Source: JAZGDL01 sp036477795
GTDB lineage: Bacteria; Planctomycetota; Phycisphaerae; UBA1845
Direction of reading: 5' to 3'
Assembly: GCA_036477795.1 (NCBI GenBank)
Contig: JAZGDL010000051.1
Span: 1 to 34,612 of the forward strand
Length of the DNA: 34,612 bases
Positions 14,097-22,275 of this stretch are shown piece by piece. The translations under genes and the position numbers were made by a program. Every line of letters starts with the position of its first letter. Position 1 is the first letter of the stretch. Below the pieces are notes generated by a model. It searched no databases, was not told the DNA's origin, and was given only the letters and a program-made list of their open reading frames with translations.

Positions 14097-14833
14097 GAGG
14101 TCTGCTCCGGTCCGGTGTCGTGACGCGTAACGGCCAGGTCCTTCCCCAGCACGTACCCCCGGCCGCGTACCGTTTTGATCCACTCGATGCCGTTGGCCCC
14201 CGAAGCGTCGAGTTTGGTGCGCAACCGGGTGATGTGCATATCGACGGCCCGAGTCTCCAGGTTTTGATCGGGTATCCCCCAGACGTTGGCCAGCAGTTCA
14301 TCCCGCGAGATCACGCGGTCGCAATTCGAGGCCAAGTAGCGCAGTATGCTGGTCTCCATCTCTGAGAGCGGGGCCACGTCGCCGTTGGCAAAATGCACTT
14401 CGCTGCGGTCCAGGTCGACCGTGTGGCCGCCGGCGGTGATGGCCTGGACCGGGTGCGGCCGATCCGGGCAGCGGCGAAGAACCGCTTCCACGCGGGCCAG
14501 CAGCTCTCGGGCTGAGAACGGTTTGACCACATAATCGTCCGCGCCCAGCCTCAACCCCTTGACCCGATCCTCCTCCGAACCGCGGGCTGTTAGAATAATC
14601 ACCGGCAGTGTGGGATGCGTCTGACGTAGCTCGACGAGCAGATCGAGCCCGTCCAATTTGGGCAAGGCCAAATCGAGCAGGACAAGCTGGGCATGGTGGC
14701 CGCGGGCCGCCTTCAACCCGGCTTCGCCGTCCGCCGCTTCCACCGCGTCGAAGCCCGCGTAGGCCAGGGCGTCCACCACGCCGCGGCGGATGGCCTCTTC
14801 GTCCTCGATAACCACTACTTGCTTGCGGGCCAT
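14093..14833 (-). CDS. OmpR/PhoB-family response regulator
   Basis: 246 aa from ATG 14833; the frame is open further upstream, but MARKQVVVIEDEEA is the family N-terminus. The receiver domain (1-120) has the acidic pair (Glu10-Asp11), phospho-acceptor Asp54 in LLDLALPKLDG, Thr82 and Lys104 (YVVKPF). The C-terminal winged-helix domain (about 145-235) has RAVDMHITRLRTKL and IKTVRGRGYVL. It binds DNA as a dimer once phosphorylated by the partner kinase. The 3' end overlaps the kinase start by ATGA. Upstream are hairpin repeat I and a possible -10 (TATGAT, 14914-14909, minus strand). Confidence 0.94.
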   Translation of the reverse strand: MARKQVVVIEDEEAIRRGVVDALAYAGFDAVEAADGEAGLKAARGHHAQLVLLDLALPKLDGLDLLVELRQTHPTLPVIILTARGSEEDRVKGLRLGADDYVVKPFSARELLARVEAVLRRCPDRPHPVQAITAGGHTVDLDRSEVHFANGDVAPLSEMETSILRYLASNCDRVISRDELLANVWGIPDQNLETRAVDMHITRLRTKLDASGANGIEWIKTVRGRGYVLGKDLAVTRHDTGPEQTS

Positions 14834-14853
14834 GATCGTCACCGTTGAGGATC

Positions 14854-14871
14854 CGCGGGATTCATCCCGCG
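14854..14871. repeat. Repeat family I palindrome
   Basis: CGCGGGATTCATCCCGCG, a 7-bp stem with TTCA loop. A longer relative lies at 27927-27956. No T-run, so not a terminator. Confidence 0.7.
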
Positions 14872-15117
14872 CGGACGGCTCGTTACGGGCGTCTATTCCA
14901 ACCTTTATATCATACCTCAGGGCCGTCCCAAAGGCGACAGAGTCCGTGTCGCGTGGGGTAACAAGCATGTAACCGGCCTGGTGGAGAGTTGATGGCACCC
15001 GCCGAGGTCGATAAACGGGCAACCCGTAGCGCCCAACGCCGTTAACTGTCGACGTACTTGGGCGACGATACGACCGTTTCCCGTCCGCCTTACGAGACCC
15101 TCGACTACGCCGAGTAG

Positions 15118-15176
15118 ACGCCGGCAGTGACTTTGTCGTTTGGCAGACGCTGGAACCGTAATCTCCGCTCCCTCAT
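15118..15176. repeat. Repeat family K copy 2, inverted, right of the two-component genes
   Basis: Reading the minus strand from 15176: ATGAGGGAGCGGAGATT, a 10-nt gap, CGTCTGCCAAACGACAAAGT, CACTGCC, then GCGT. It matches copy 1 (12125-12183) except in the gap and single bases. Confidence 0.85.
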
Positions 15177-15412
15177 CCCCCACCGTGTCCCAAATACAGC
15201 ATGTGCACGGTCGCGTGGGGATCGGAGGCGACGCGGCTGAAGTGCCTTCTTGTCTAAATCGGAAAACGCCCTTCGTGCCTCCCCGTACGGGGCGCTCCTT
15301 AACAGTCGCCGTTCTGCTGTAGTTGATGACGCGGGGGCGTCGATGGTAGGCTCTCGGGCCGGACGGGCTTCTCGGCGGACTTCGGTGATCGTTGAACCGA
15401 GGAGAGTGAGAC

Positions 15413-15598
15413 ATGAGCGAAACAACCATGCAGCAGTTGTTCATCATCCTGTACAAGTACAAATCCCCAGGCGAGAAGAAGCCCGGGCCCGTCCGCCAGT
15501 TCAGAATCTACGCCGACGACCTGGAAGAGGCCAGACGCCAGGCCCAACGCTACGCGAACTATCCGAACATCGAACTGATCGAGGTCAAGCCTGCCTGA
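15413..15598 (+). CDS. 61-aa small protein, unknown function
   Basis: ATG 15413 is preceded by GAGGAG about 8 nt upstream, the strongest ribosome binding site in this part of the window, which argues for a real gene. The protein (LFIILYKYKSPGEKKPG, then FRIYADDLEEARRQAQRYA and a final IELIEVKPA) has a beta-beta-alpha-beta pattern and no membrane segment or signal peptide. I do not recognise a family. It is flanked by repeat-rich gaps, with no operon partner. Confidence 0.7.
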   Translation: MSETTMQQLFIILYKYKSPGEKKPGPVRQFRIYADDLEEARRQAQRYANYPNIELIEVKPA

Positions 15599-15643
15599 TC
15601 CTCCGTCACCAGCGACCCCCAACCTAGCAGCACGGTTTCGCGG

Positions 15644-15843
15644 CGGGTGGCATGGGCAAGGACCGCACCGAACGGGGCCCTGATCGGGTCAACGCTACGA
15701 TGCGGTCCTTGCCCGTGGTCGACCGCGTGGACGATATGCACACGGGCAAGCTTGGTCCTCTTACCTTTCCACGAGTCCGTTAGTTACGGGGCGTGCTTTC
15801 GCCTGGATGACCCGCTGCTTGACACGCTTGCCCATGCCACCCG
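15644..15843. repeat. Palindromic element of about 200 bp with 17-bp perfect arms
   Basis: CGGGTGGCATGGGCAAG (15644-15660) and its exact reverse complement (15827-15843). Nested inside, CATGGGCAAGGACCGCA (15651-15667) pairs with TGCGGTCCTTGCCCGTG (15701-15717), 16 of 17 positions. Confidence 0.8.
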
Positions 15844-15908
15844 ACCGGGGTCGTTAGCGCCGGTATAGACTTCACCCGGTGAATCTGGCAATATCTGAAC
15901 CGCGACAA

Positions 15909-15973
15909 TGTAGCGCCACCCCTTGTGGGTGGCGCAGGACTAGGGTGCGCCACCCACAAGGGGTGGCGCTACA
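15909..15973. repeat. 28-bp perfect inverted repeat with 9-nt loop
   Basis: The arm at 15909-15936 (beginning TGTAGCGCCACCCCTTGTGG) is exactly complementary to 15946-15973 across GGACTAGGG. Each arm is itself a hairpin (GCGCCACC/GGTGGCGC), so the DNA can form one long stem or two short ones. It lacks a T-run. Confidence 0.85.
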
Positions 15974-16114
15974 GGATATGTCAAGGAGCGGCTACGGCGC
16001 GGCGATACGTCGCACTCTGCGGAGGCCGCTCGTTGACACTCGCGGTTCTGGAAGGAACTAATAGCGCCTAAAGATACCTGTGCTACGGTGCGGACAGCCC
16101 GCTCCCTCACGGTC

Positions 16115-16199
16115 GCGGCTCGGTATATTTTGCGGCTCGGTATCTTTCGCGGCTCGGTATCTTTCGCGGTTCGGTATCTTTCGCGGTTCGGTATGTTTA
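16115..16199. repeat. Five tandem 17-bp repeats directly upstream of the S41-like gene
   Basis: Units GCGGCTCGGTATATTTT, GCGGCTCGGTATCTTTC (twice), GCGGTTCGGTATCTTTC and GCGGTTCGGTATGTTTA, exactly 17 bp each with no spacers. The array ends 28 nt before ATG 16228, so it lies in the promoter or leader of that gene. Confidence 0.9.
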
Positions 16200-16227
16200 G
16201 GCACTCTAAGTCATAGGGAGAATGTTC

Positions 16228-17622
16228 ATGCGCCATGCGTTGTCACTGGTGTTGCTTTCATGCGCACTGCTTGGGCCGGCTGCGTTCGCTCAAAAGGCGG
16301 AAGATCAAGATCAACAGGATCCCCAGCGGGCCCCGCAGGTTGTCTCGGTGACCCCGCAGATCGGAGCGGTCGACGTCAATCCCTACCTCAAGGAAATCCA
16401 CGTCAAGTTCGACATGCCCATGGACCCGGAGGGCTACTCCTTCACCACCGGGGAGCCGGAGTTTCCACAGCCTACGGCGTCGGCACGATGGATTGACGCC
16501 TATACCTGCGTGTTCCCGGTGAAGCTCAAGCCGAATACGACGTACCATTTCGGCGTCAACAGTCAGACGTTTCAACAATTCCGCAGCAAATGGCAGGTGC
16601 CCGCCGTGCCCACGATGTGTCACTTCACAACCGGCGCCGTCGGCACTATCGAGCCGGCCACCGAGGATCAACGCGATCTTAACATCAAAGCGTTCGACGC
16701 CCTCTGTGACGCGGTTCGCAAGAACTACTCCTATCTCGAACTGCGCAAGCTGGATTGGGAGAAGCTGTTCGCCGACCACCGCGTTGCCGTGGTCGAGGCG
16801 CCCGACACGAAGGAGTGGACGCGGCGGGCGGCCAAGATGCTTACCGCCGCGAACGACCTGCACATCACCTTCCAGGTCGACGGAAAGGTGATCGCCACGA
16901 CCGTGCGAAATGTCAAGAGCAATTACGACCGGTCCGGAGTGGCTGCGATCATCCCCAACGTCACGCAACTCGGCCGGACCGTCAAAACCGGAGAGACGGA
17001 TGACGGCATCGTGTACATTTTCATCGGAACTTGGAGAAGCAAGTATGTCCGAGAGATTCTCGGCGTTGACAATTATCTCAGCAGCAGGGCCAATGCCCGC
17101 GGCGTGGTGATCGATGTGCGTCCGAATGTCGGAGGCAGTGAATCGCTGGCCCGGCAATTCGCCTCCTGGTTCGTCAAAGATCGCCGTGTTTACGCCAAAC
17201 ACGTGTACCGCCGGGGGCCCGGCCCGGAGGATTTCACCCCCGTGCGCGAACGTACTCTCGAACCGCACCAGGGATTGCGCGGCTTCGACGGTCCCGTTGT
17301 GGTGTTGATGGGGCAGTCCAATATGGAAAGCTGCGAAGAGTTCTTGCTCATGATGAAACAGGCCGACAACGCCACCCTGGTGGGCGAGCCGTCCTTCGGC
17401 AGTTCCGGTAATCCCAAACCCACCGTCCTGCCAAACGCCGTGAGTGTCATTTTGCCCGCGTGGAAGTCGCTGAAACCCGACGGAACAACCTTCGAGGGCC
17501 AAGGCATCCTCCCCGACGTTCTGGTACCTTCGCAGGGCGTGAACTTCACGAAAGAGGACCCGGTGCTGGAAGCCGCGCTTAAGATCATTCGTGCTTCCAC
17601 GGCCAGGCAGGAAAAAGAGTGA
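16228..17622 (+). CDS. Secreted S41-family peptidase-like protein with N-terminal Ig-like domain
   Basis: 464 aa from ATG 16228, with AGGGAG 7 nt upstream; the ATG at 16222 is too close to that site. MRHALSLVLLSCALLGPAAFAQ is a clear Sec signal peptide. Residues 36-135 (VVSVTPQIGAVDVNP ... FDMPMDPEG) look like a bacterial SbsA/Big_5 Ig-like domain. The rest resembles tail-specific (S41) peptidases: RGVVIDVRPNVGGS (291-304), then GPVVVLMGQSNMESCEEFLL with Ser368 at the nucleophile position, and GILPDVLV near the end. The usual Lys partner is not obvious (Lys397 is a candidate), so activity is uncertain. It acts outside the cytoplasm; its substrate is unknown. The 17-bp tandem array lies in its leader region. 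Confidence 0.82.
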   Translation: MRHALSLVLLSCALLGPAAFAQKAEDQDQQDPQRAPQVVSVTPQIGAVDVNPYLKEIHVKFDMPMDPEGYSFTTGEPEFPQPTASARWIDAYTCVFPVKLKPNTTYHFGVNSQTFQQFRSKWQVPAVPTMCHFTTGAVGTIEPATEDQRDLNIKAFDALCDAVRKNYSYLELRKLDWEKLFADHRVAVVEAPDTKEWTRRAAKMLTAANDLHITFQVDGKVIATTVRNVKSNYDRSGVAAIIPNVTQLGRTVKTGETDDGIVYIFIGTWRSKYVREILGVDNYLSSRANARGVVIDVRPNVGGSESLARQFASWFVKDRRVYAKHVYRRGPGPEDFTPVRERTLEPHQGLRGFDGPVVVLMGQSNMESCEEFLLMMKQADNATLVGEPSFGSSGNPKPTVLPNAVSVILPAWKSLKPDGTTFEGQGILPDVLVPSQGVNFTKEDPVLEAALKIIRASTARQEKE

Positions 17623-17768
17623 CCACACGTGCGGCTTGAAAAATGAGAAAGCGGAGCCTACCCTTGATCAAGCCGAGGGCGACGCCGGCAAGAATGCGGT
17701 GGATCGCCGCTGAGGCGAGCTCGAAGAGGGCTTGACGACGAGACCAAACAATAAAGCAGTGCTTTTTG

Positions 17769-17797
17769 TTGACATGGTATCGCCAATCGCCTAGAGT
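17769..17797 (+). promoter_or_regulatory. Candidate sigma-70-type promoter of the PEP-CTERM-like gene
   Basis: TTGACA (17769-17774), 17-nt spacer, TAGAGT (17792-17797). It lies about 115 nt upstream of ATG 17913 in the 290-bp gap after the S41-like gene, where I see no other feature. Confidence 0.6.
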
Positions 17798-17912
17798 ACC
17801 AGGTATAGAGCGTGGGGTTGTATTACTGCAGGGGTGTATACCAAGCTCTTTGCTAATGGGGTAGTGTTTACACGTATGAGAGTTGATTGATTACCCAAAG
17901 GGGGTTTTTGCA

Positions 17913-18707
17913 ATGAAGCGAATATGTTGGACTGTGCTTGGGGGATTGGTCTACGTGATCGGCGCGGCGGATGCCGCCAATGCCGACTTGACTAATACAC
18001 GACCGATCGGTGATGCCACCAGCCTGTCTGCTCTGCAAGGGGTCTTCGACCACCTGCACGACCCGACCGGAGCAAGCCCGCTACCCGGGCCCGGAATTGA
18101 CGCGGTGCTCGACCAGAGTGAGTTTGGCTTGTTCGAGAGCACGGCGAGCGGTGGAAGTGTCGCGACGTTTATCATCGAGCTTGCGGCATTCAAGGAGACT
18201 AATGTGTTCGGGCTTTTCAGCTTGAGCGACCCGTCTAACAAAGCTGAGATATTCAGCGGCAGTGACACCGCAGGTGCCCAGGCCCTGGTCAGCTTCCTGG
18301 ATAACGGGGACATCAAGGTCAACGGCGATCTGATGGCGACTGGCTTTGGAGACGTCTTCGGTTTCTACATCGATGTCTACGAGGCAGACGGCGACTCCAG
18401 TACACTGGACTACACCCTCTACACCCTCGATATGCTGAATATGGGTGGCGTCGCACAGGCCCTCCTCTATCAGGGAGACGATACGACCGAACTCAAGCTT
18501 CCGGACCTCAGCCCCGGCATATTCACCGACGATGAGTGGATCGTGGCCTTTGAGGACGGGCGTGTCGATCTGGGCGGTTCCGACGAGAACTACACCGATC
18601 TGGTAGTCATGGTCGAGTCCATCATACCGGTGCCCGCACCCGGCGCCGCCGGCTTGGCGATGGTCGGTTTTGGCATGATCGGCTGGATCCGGCGACGGAC
18701 AAGTTAG
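17913..18707 (+). CDS. Exported protein with PEP-CTERM-like sorting tail
   Basis: 264 aa from ATG 17913, with AGGGGG about 8 nt upstream; an in-frame ATG at 17883 would spoil the signal peptide MKRICWTVLGGLVYVIGAAD. The C-terminus has the tripartite sorting pattern: VPAPGAAGLA motif, a hydrophobic helix (MVGFGMIGW) and an Arg cluster (IRRRTS), with PAPG in place of canonical PEP. Such tails direct exosortase-type processing and anchoring to the cell surface or exopolysaccharide. The body (25-235) is acidic, low in Cys and probably beta-rich (DYTLYTLDML, LKLPDLSPGIFTDDEWIVAFED), and resembles no enzyme I know. It has its own promoter and a strong terminator, so is probably a single-gene unit. 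No exosortase gene lies in the window. Confidence 0.75.
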   Translation: MKRICWTVLGGLVYVIGAADAANADLTNTRPIGDATSLSALQGVFDHLHDPTGASPLPGPGIDAVLDQSEFGLFESTASGGSVATFIIELAAFKETNVFGLFSLSDPSNKAEIFSGSDTAGAQALVSFLDNGDIKVNGDLMATGFGDVFGFYIDVYEADGDSSTLDYTLYTLDMLNMGGVAQALLYQGDDTTELKLPDLSPGIFTDDEWIVAFEDGRVDLGGSDENYTDLVVMVESIIPVPAPGAAGLAMVGFGMIGWIRRRTS

Positions 18708-18730
18708 TCCGCATACACCCGAGAGATAAG

Positions 18731-18762
18731 AGACCCCGTCGTGTGGAACCGGCGGGGTTTTT
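18731..18762 (+). terminator. Rho-independent terminator after the PEP-CTERM-like gene
   Basis: ACCCCG (18733-18738) and CGGGGT (18753-18758) form a GC stem, followed by TTTTT. It begins about 25 nt after the stop codon. Confidence 0.85.
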
Positions 18763-18783
18763 CATGCGCCCACCCGCCGGTGA

Positions 18784-19020
18784 CTATCGCGGATTATTCA
18801 CCGCGAAGCACGCAGAGCCCGCAGAGACGGAATAGATGGGAGGTCAGGGGAGTCAGCGCGGAATCCCAGCACAGCGGAAACAAACCCCGGCGGTCAGCAT
18901 TCAGCGTTCAGCATTCAGCTTTCAGCCATCGGGCGATCGCTGATCGCTGACCGCGGATCGCTGGCCGCGGATCGCTGACCGCTTCTCTGCGCGCTCTGCG
19001 GTATGAATAATCCGGGCTAT
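18784..19020. mobile_element. Repeat family F copy 2: MITE-like element with 4-bp target duplication
   Basis: CTAT (18784-18787), terminal repeat CGCGGATTATTCA (18788-18800), interior, TGAATAATCCGGG (19004-19016), CTAT (19017-19020). The interior shares a long stretch with copy 1 in the opposite orientation (GCAGAGCCCGCAGAGACGGA and onward), then carries its own tandem ATTCAGC and ATCGCTG units. The CTA of the right duplication is the stop codon (TAG, minus strand) of the metalloprotease gene. Confidence 0.75.
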
Positions 19021-21866
19021 GCTGCGATGACGCGACGATGCCCGAACACTAGCGTCGCGGCGACAAGCATGAGCATGGCCATCACCAGCATTCCCCATTG
19101 TGAAACAGCCGGAATCAACTCCGGCTGGCATTCATCCGGAACGCCGTCGTTGTCGTTGTCCAAAGAGGTGCCGGCGGTGATGTCGCATGAATCGGGGACG
19201 GCGTTCACGTTGCAGTCCACATCCGATCCCGGTGCAAAATCAAGGCCCGTCGGAACCTGCAAGAGCGAGTCATTGCCCAGAACATACGAGCGAATGAAAT
19301 TGCCGCCTGCTACGTCAAACTCAAAAATGCGCGTCGTATTCAGGTGCAGCCGCTCCGTTCCCGGGCCGGGTCCTGACCCGGGTGCGGAGGTGGCCCCGGC
19401 GCCACTGCGGCTCACGAACAGGTTGCCGTTAGGACCCAGGCGCAGGCCCCACGGCAGGTCCATGGTCAACGCCACCTCCGTCCCGCCGTGGTTGAATTTG
19501 CCCAGAAACGCTCCGGTGGCTCCGGAGTATTCGAGCACCGAATCGGACAAATAGCTGGCCACCAGCAGGTTCCCGTCAGGCTTGAACAGCAGGCCCCGCG
19601 GAGAATCAAGTCCGCCGTTATCCTCCGATTTCACGAACCTGCCGATGAAACCACCGCCGGACCCGTCGAACTCCAGCACCTGGTTGTCGGAGCTGGTCAC
19701 GAAAAGATTGCCGTTGGGGCCGAACACCAGGCCGAACGGTTGCACCAGCCCCCCGGAACCGGTCGGTACGAATTGCGCCAGAAACCCACCGGTCGAACTG
19801 AAGTATCCCAGCACGCTGTTGGTGTTGCGGCTGCAGACCAAAAGAAAGGTGCCGTCCGGGGTGTAGGTCATGCCGGTGGGAAAGTCGAGCCCGCCGCTGC
19901 CGGCGGTCACAAAATCGCCAGCATAGGCACCCGTCGCAGGATCGAACGCTACCACCCGATCATCCATCCCACTGGTCACCAGAATAGTTCCGTCGGGCGC
20001 GACGATCAGATCCTGGCCCTCATTGACATGCCCGGCTGCGGAGGTCTTCACCCGTACACCGCTGGCGGCGTGGAACTCGCCGATGACGTTCAAGACCCCG
20101 CTGGCCACCCAGAGGTTGTGTGCGCCGGCCAGCGCCTCTGAGTCCGTCTGCCCGTCGTCATCACAATCCTCACACGTGTCCAGTATGGCGTTGCGATTGA
20201 CGTCCAGCGTCATGTCCGCCAGGATCTCGGTGTAGTCCGAGACGTCGTTGCTGTTGCAGTCCTGTTCGCATTCATCCGGGATTCTGTTGCCGTAAAGGTC
20301 GTCACTGGTCTGGTCCGAGATGTCCAGATCGTCCGGCTTGTTGTTGTTATTGCAATCGGGCTCACACTCGTCGGGGATGCCGTTGCCGTTTAGGTCCAGG
20401 CTGAAGCTGGTGGAGATGTCGACGTCGTCCAGCGTACCGTTGTCGTTGCAGTCCTCGCATACGTCCGGAACACCGTTGCCGTTTGCGTCGGCGGCGCCGC
20501 CGGCAATGTCCACCGCATCATGCACGCCGTTGAGATCGCAGTCCGTCGAAATGCACGAGGAACTGGTGATAAAACTGCGCATCACGTCCTGCACCTTGGC
20601 GTGAAAGCGTACGTCCTGGTTGGCATTGCCGCCGCTGCGTGTCTGGCCGCAATAGGACATGATCGTCCCGCGCCATGATGCGCCGTTCAGGTTATTGCAG
20701 TTGTCGATGGCGTAGTCGTGGGTGTGCAGGGCCGCGCAGCTATGCCCCAGTTCATGGGCAGCCACGCGCACATCGTAGTTCCACACGTAGGGCTGCCAGG
20801 CCTGCGAAGAAAACCCCAGGACATAACCCACCACGGAATAACCGAAACCGCCGCACAGCGACCCCACCCAGGCCACCCCGCCGTAAGGCAGATCCCGCCT
20901 CCCGGAGACAAACTGGGCCACGTCCCGCTGCACGGCGCCCATGTTTGCGTTCCAGTATAACCTGAACGCGGACAAAGGATCCGGTTCATTGAACAGATCG
21001 TCCGGCGTGTCCCACAGCCGCACGAAGGACAGCTCAATGCTGGTGTTCACGTCCCGCGCGTAAACGTCGCTCATGGCCCCCACCATCTCGACCACGTACG
21101 CGGCGGCTGCGTCCAGATTACCGAACAGTTCAAAAAACTCGTAATCGGTTTCCGCCGCCAGCTCGATTACCCGCCTTCCCAGGGCGGCGCTTCCCTGTTC
21201 GGCGGCAGCTACCGCAGGCTCACCGGAATCGTCTCCACCGCCAGGCTCCCGATCGAGACCGGAGGTGTCGCCCTCTCGTGTGACAACCGCTACGAGATCG
21301 TCCCGCAAGTCCAGGCCGCACGTCGGCAAACCCGGCGGCAGGCTTCCCACTCCGCCCCATCGGGCCAGCGCCATCTCACGCCCCCGCCCGGCGCGCGACA
21401 CGAACTCATAGCGTCCCACACCGGCTCCAAGATCAACGGAGGCGAAACTGCCCTGTTCATGCAGGGCCATGAAGACATGCGAACCTGCCATACCCGCAAC
21501 GCGGCCGCGCAACAACTGCACGTCACCGGCGCCCAAGTCCAGAGGAATATCCGCCCCGCCCTTTCGGCCGACAACGAACCGCGTCCTCACGCTGGTCACG
21601 GAGAACGGCTCCACCACAAGATCTACGGTACGACCGTCAAACAACGGAAAGGCATCAATCCGCACGGCCGTGTCCGCCGAGCGCAGCGCCGCCCAGTCCG
21701 CAGCATCCACGGCGATCCCAATCACCCCAGGCCCCAACGTCCGGGCAGAGAACAGGCGCCCACCGTTGGGACCCTGTTCCGCAACCGCCGCCGCGGCGCA
21801 GAGCCCCAACAAACCAACACCAGACAGCACCATTGGGCGTGCATGCATTAACGTATCTATCGACAT
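19017..21866 (-). CDS. Secreted metzincin metalloprotease with calcium-type repeats, NHL-like propeller and IPTL-CTERM-like tail
   Basis: 949 aa from ATG 21866; the longer frame upstream runs through repeat H. A signal peptide follows (MVLSGVGLLGLCAAAAVAEQ). Residues about 230-440 form a reprolysin-like (M12B) domain: zinc site HELGHSCAALH (371-381), the metzincin HExxHxxxxxH pattern with Ala in place of the usual Gly, and the Met-turn TIMSYC. Residues about 440-575 hold Asp/Asn/Cys repeats (DCNDNG, NGNGIPDEC, DCNNNNKPDDLD) like calcium-binding type 3 repeats. Residues 585-880 contain NHL/SMP-30-type propeller repeats (FPTGMTYTPDGTFLLV, PRGLLFKPDGNLLVAS). The tail (VSQWGMLVMAMLMLVAATLV then GHRR) matches the IPTL-CTERM sorting pattern. 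It is probably a surface-anchored protease acting on extracellular protein. The TAG stop lies in the flanking duplication of element F. Confidence 0.88.
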   Translation of the reverse strand: MSIDTLMHARPMVLSGVGLLGLCAAAAVAEQGPNGGRLFSARTLGPGVIGIAVDAADWAALRSADTAVRIDAFPLFDGRTVDLVVEPFSVTSVRTRFVVGRKGGADIPLDLGAGDVQLLRGRVAGMAGSHVFMALHEQGSFASVDLGAGVGRYEFVSRAGRGREMALARWGGVGSLPPGLPTCGLDLRDDLVAVVTREGDTSGLDREPGGGDDSGEPAVAAAEQGSAALGRRVIELAAETDYEFFELFGNLDAAAAYVVEMVGAMSDVYARDVNTSIELSFVRLWDTPDDLFNEPDPLSAFRLYWNANMGAVQRDVAQFVSGRRDLPYGGVAWVGSLCGGFGYSVVGYVLGFSSQAWQPYVWNYDVRVAAHELGHSCAALHTHDYAIDNCNNLNGASWRGTIMSYCGQTRSGGNANQDVRFHAKVQDVMRSFITSSSCISTDCDLNGVHDAVDIAGGAADANGNGVPDVCEDCNDNGTLDDVDISTSFSLDLNGNGIPDECEPDCNNNNKPDDLDISDQTSDDLYGNRIPDECEQDCNSNDVSDYTEILADMTLDVNRNAILDTCEDCDDDGQTDSEALAGAHNLWVASGVLNVIGEFHAASGVRVKTSAAGHVNEGQDLIVAPDGTILVTSGMDDRVVAFDPATGAYAGDFVTAGSGGLDFPTGMTYTPDGTFLLVCSRNTNSVLGYFSSTGGFLAQFVPTGSGGLVQPFGLVFGPNGNLFVTSSDNQVLEFDGSGGGFIGRFVKSEDNGGLDSPRGLLFKPDGNLLVASYLSDSVLEYSGATGAFLGKFNHGGTEVALTMDLPWGLRLGPNGNLFVSRSGAGATSAPGSGPGPGTERLHLNTTRIFEFDVAGGNFIRSYVLGNDSLLQVPTGLDFAPGSDVDCNVNAVPDSCDITAGTSLDNDNDGVPDECQPELIPAVSQWGMLVMAMLMLVAATLVFGHRRVIAA

Positions 21867-22275
21867 CTGCTCATCCGATGCAATCCGCTCAAAGCCCACG
21901 AGTTGCAACCCGTGGGCTCTTGCGCTCCAAACCCCGCTGCAACCCGACCGCGTCGGTTTCCAACAAGCGGACCCTGATTCTAACACCTGGGAAGACAGAA
22001 TGGCAGTGGACGTTTTTCGATTCCGAGAGAGGGGGCGTTTGGGTCCAGACGTTGCTACGTGAAGAGTGAAGAGTTGGGATTGACGATTGACGATTGAGTC
22101 CTTCGTGCCTTCGTGCCTTTGTGCCTTCGTGCCTTAGTGTCTTCGTGCCTTTCCTCCCATTCTCTGCAGCCGCTTGCGGCGGCGGCGTCGGGGCTGTACC
22201 ATTTCGGCCTGAAGGTGCGGTACCCTGCTGGTTGTTTCGTTTCGTGTCTATCGCGGTTTTTTATGAGGAGCTGTC
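21867..22275. other. 409-bp divergent intergenic region
   Basis: No gene seen. Palindrome H variant at 21895-21916 (CCCACGAGTTGCAACCCGTG), and a block of tandem CCTTCGTG-type units (family G) at about 22098-22152. About 180 bp between them (21917-22097) and the final 120 bp before the cytochrome gene are unassigned; the latter should hold its promoter. Confidence 0.5.
22098..22152. repeat. Repeat family G: tandem CTTCGTGC units
   Basis: TCCTTCGTGCCTTCGTGCC, TTTGTGCC, TTCGTGCC, TTAGTGTC, TTCGTGCC and TTTCC: about six 8-nt units. A related block with CCTTCGTC/CCTCCGTC units lies at 31886-31955. Confidence 0.75.

Larger units (their letters stand above)
14834..15412. other. Divergent intergenic region of 579 bp between the response regulator and the 61-aa gene
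   Basis: No gene seen. A small palindrome lies at 14854-14871 and repeat K copy 2 at 15118-15176. A weak plus-strand promoter-like pair, TTGATG (15323-15328) and TAGGCT (15347-15352) with 18-nt spacing, could serve the 61-aa gene. About 240 bp around 14880-15115 and 140 bp around 15180-15320 are unassigned. Confidence 0.45.
15599..16227. other. 629-bp gene-free region with three distinct repeat structures
   Basis: It contains the nested palindrome at 15644-15843, the 28-bp perfect inverted repeat at 15909-15973 and the 17-bp tandem array at 16115-16199. The short frame at 15647-15868 lies wholly within the first palindrome and has no ribosome binding site. The promoter of the S41-like gene must lie in this stretch. 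Confidence 0.5.

Noticed and set aside
12798..14123. Plus-strand frame of 441 codons opposite the histidine kinase
   Set aside because: Antisense shadow: no recognisable domain, while the minus frame carries all kinase boxes.
12213..14833. Two-component genes between inverted repeats considered as a composite transposon
   Set aside because: No transposase or recombinase inside, no visible target duplication, and a third K copy occurs alone elsewhere; kept only as a finding to test.
15647..15868. Plus-strand frame of 73 codons
   Set aside because: Lies almost wholly inside the palindrome at 15644-15843 and has no ribosome binding site.
16115..16199. 17-bp tandem array considered as a CRISPR
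   Set aside because: Units are contiguous with no unique spacers, and no cas gene is in the window.
16258..17628. Minus-strand frame of 456 codons opposite the S41-like gene
   Set aside because: Shadow frame: His/Gly/Val-rich composition typical of antisense reading, while the plus frame has a signal peptide and ribosome binding site.
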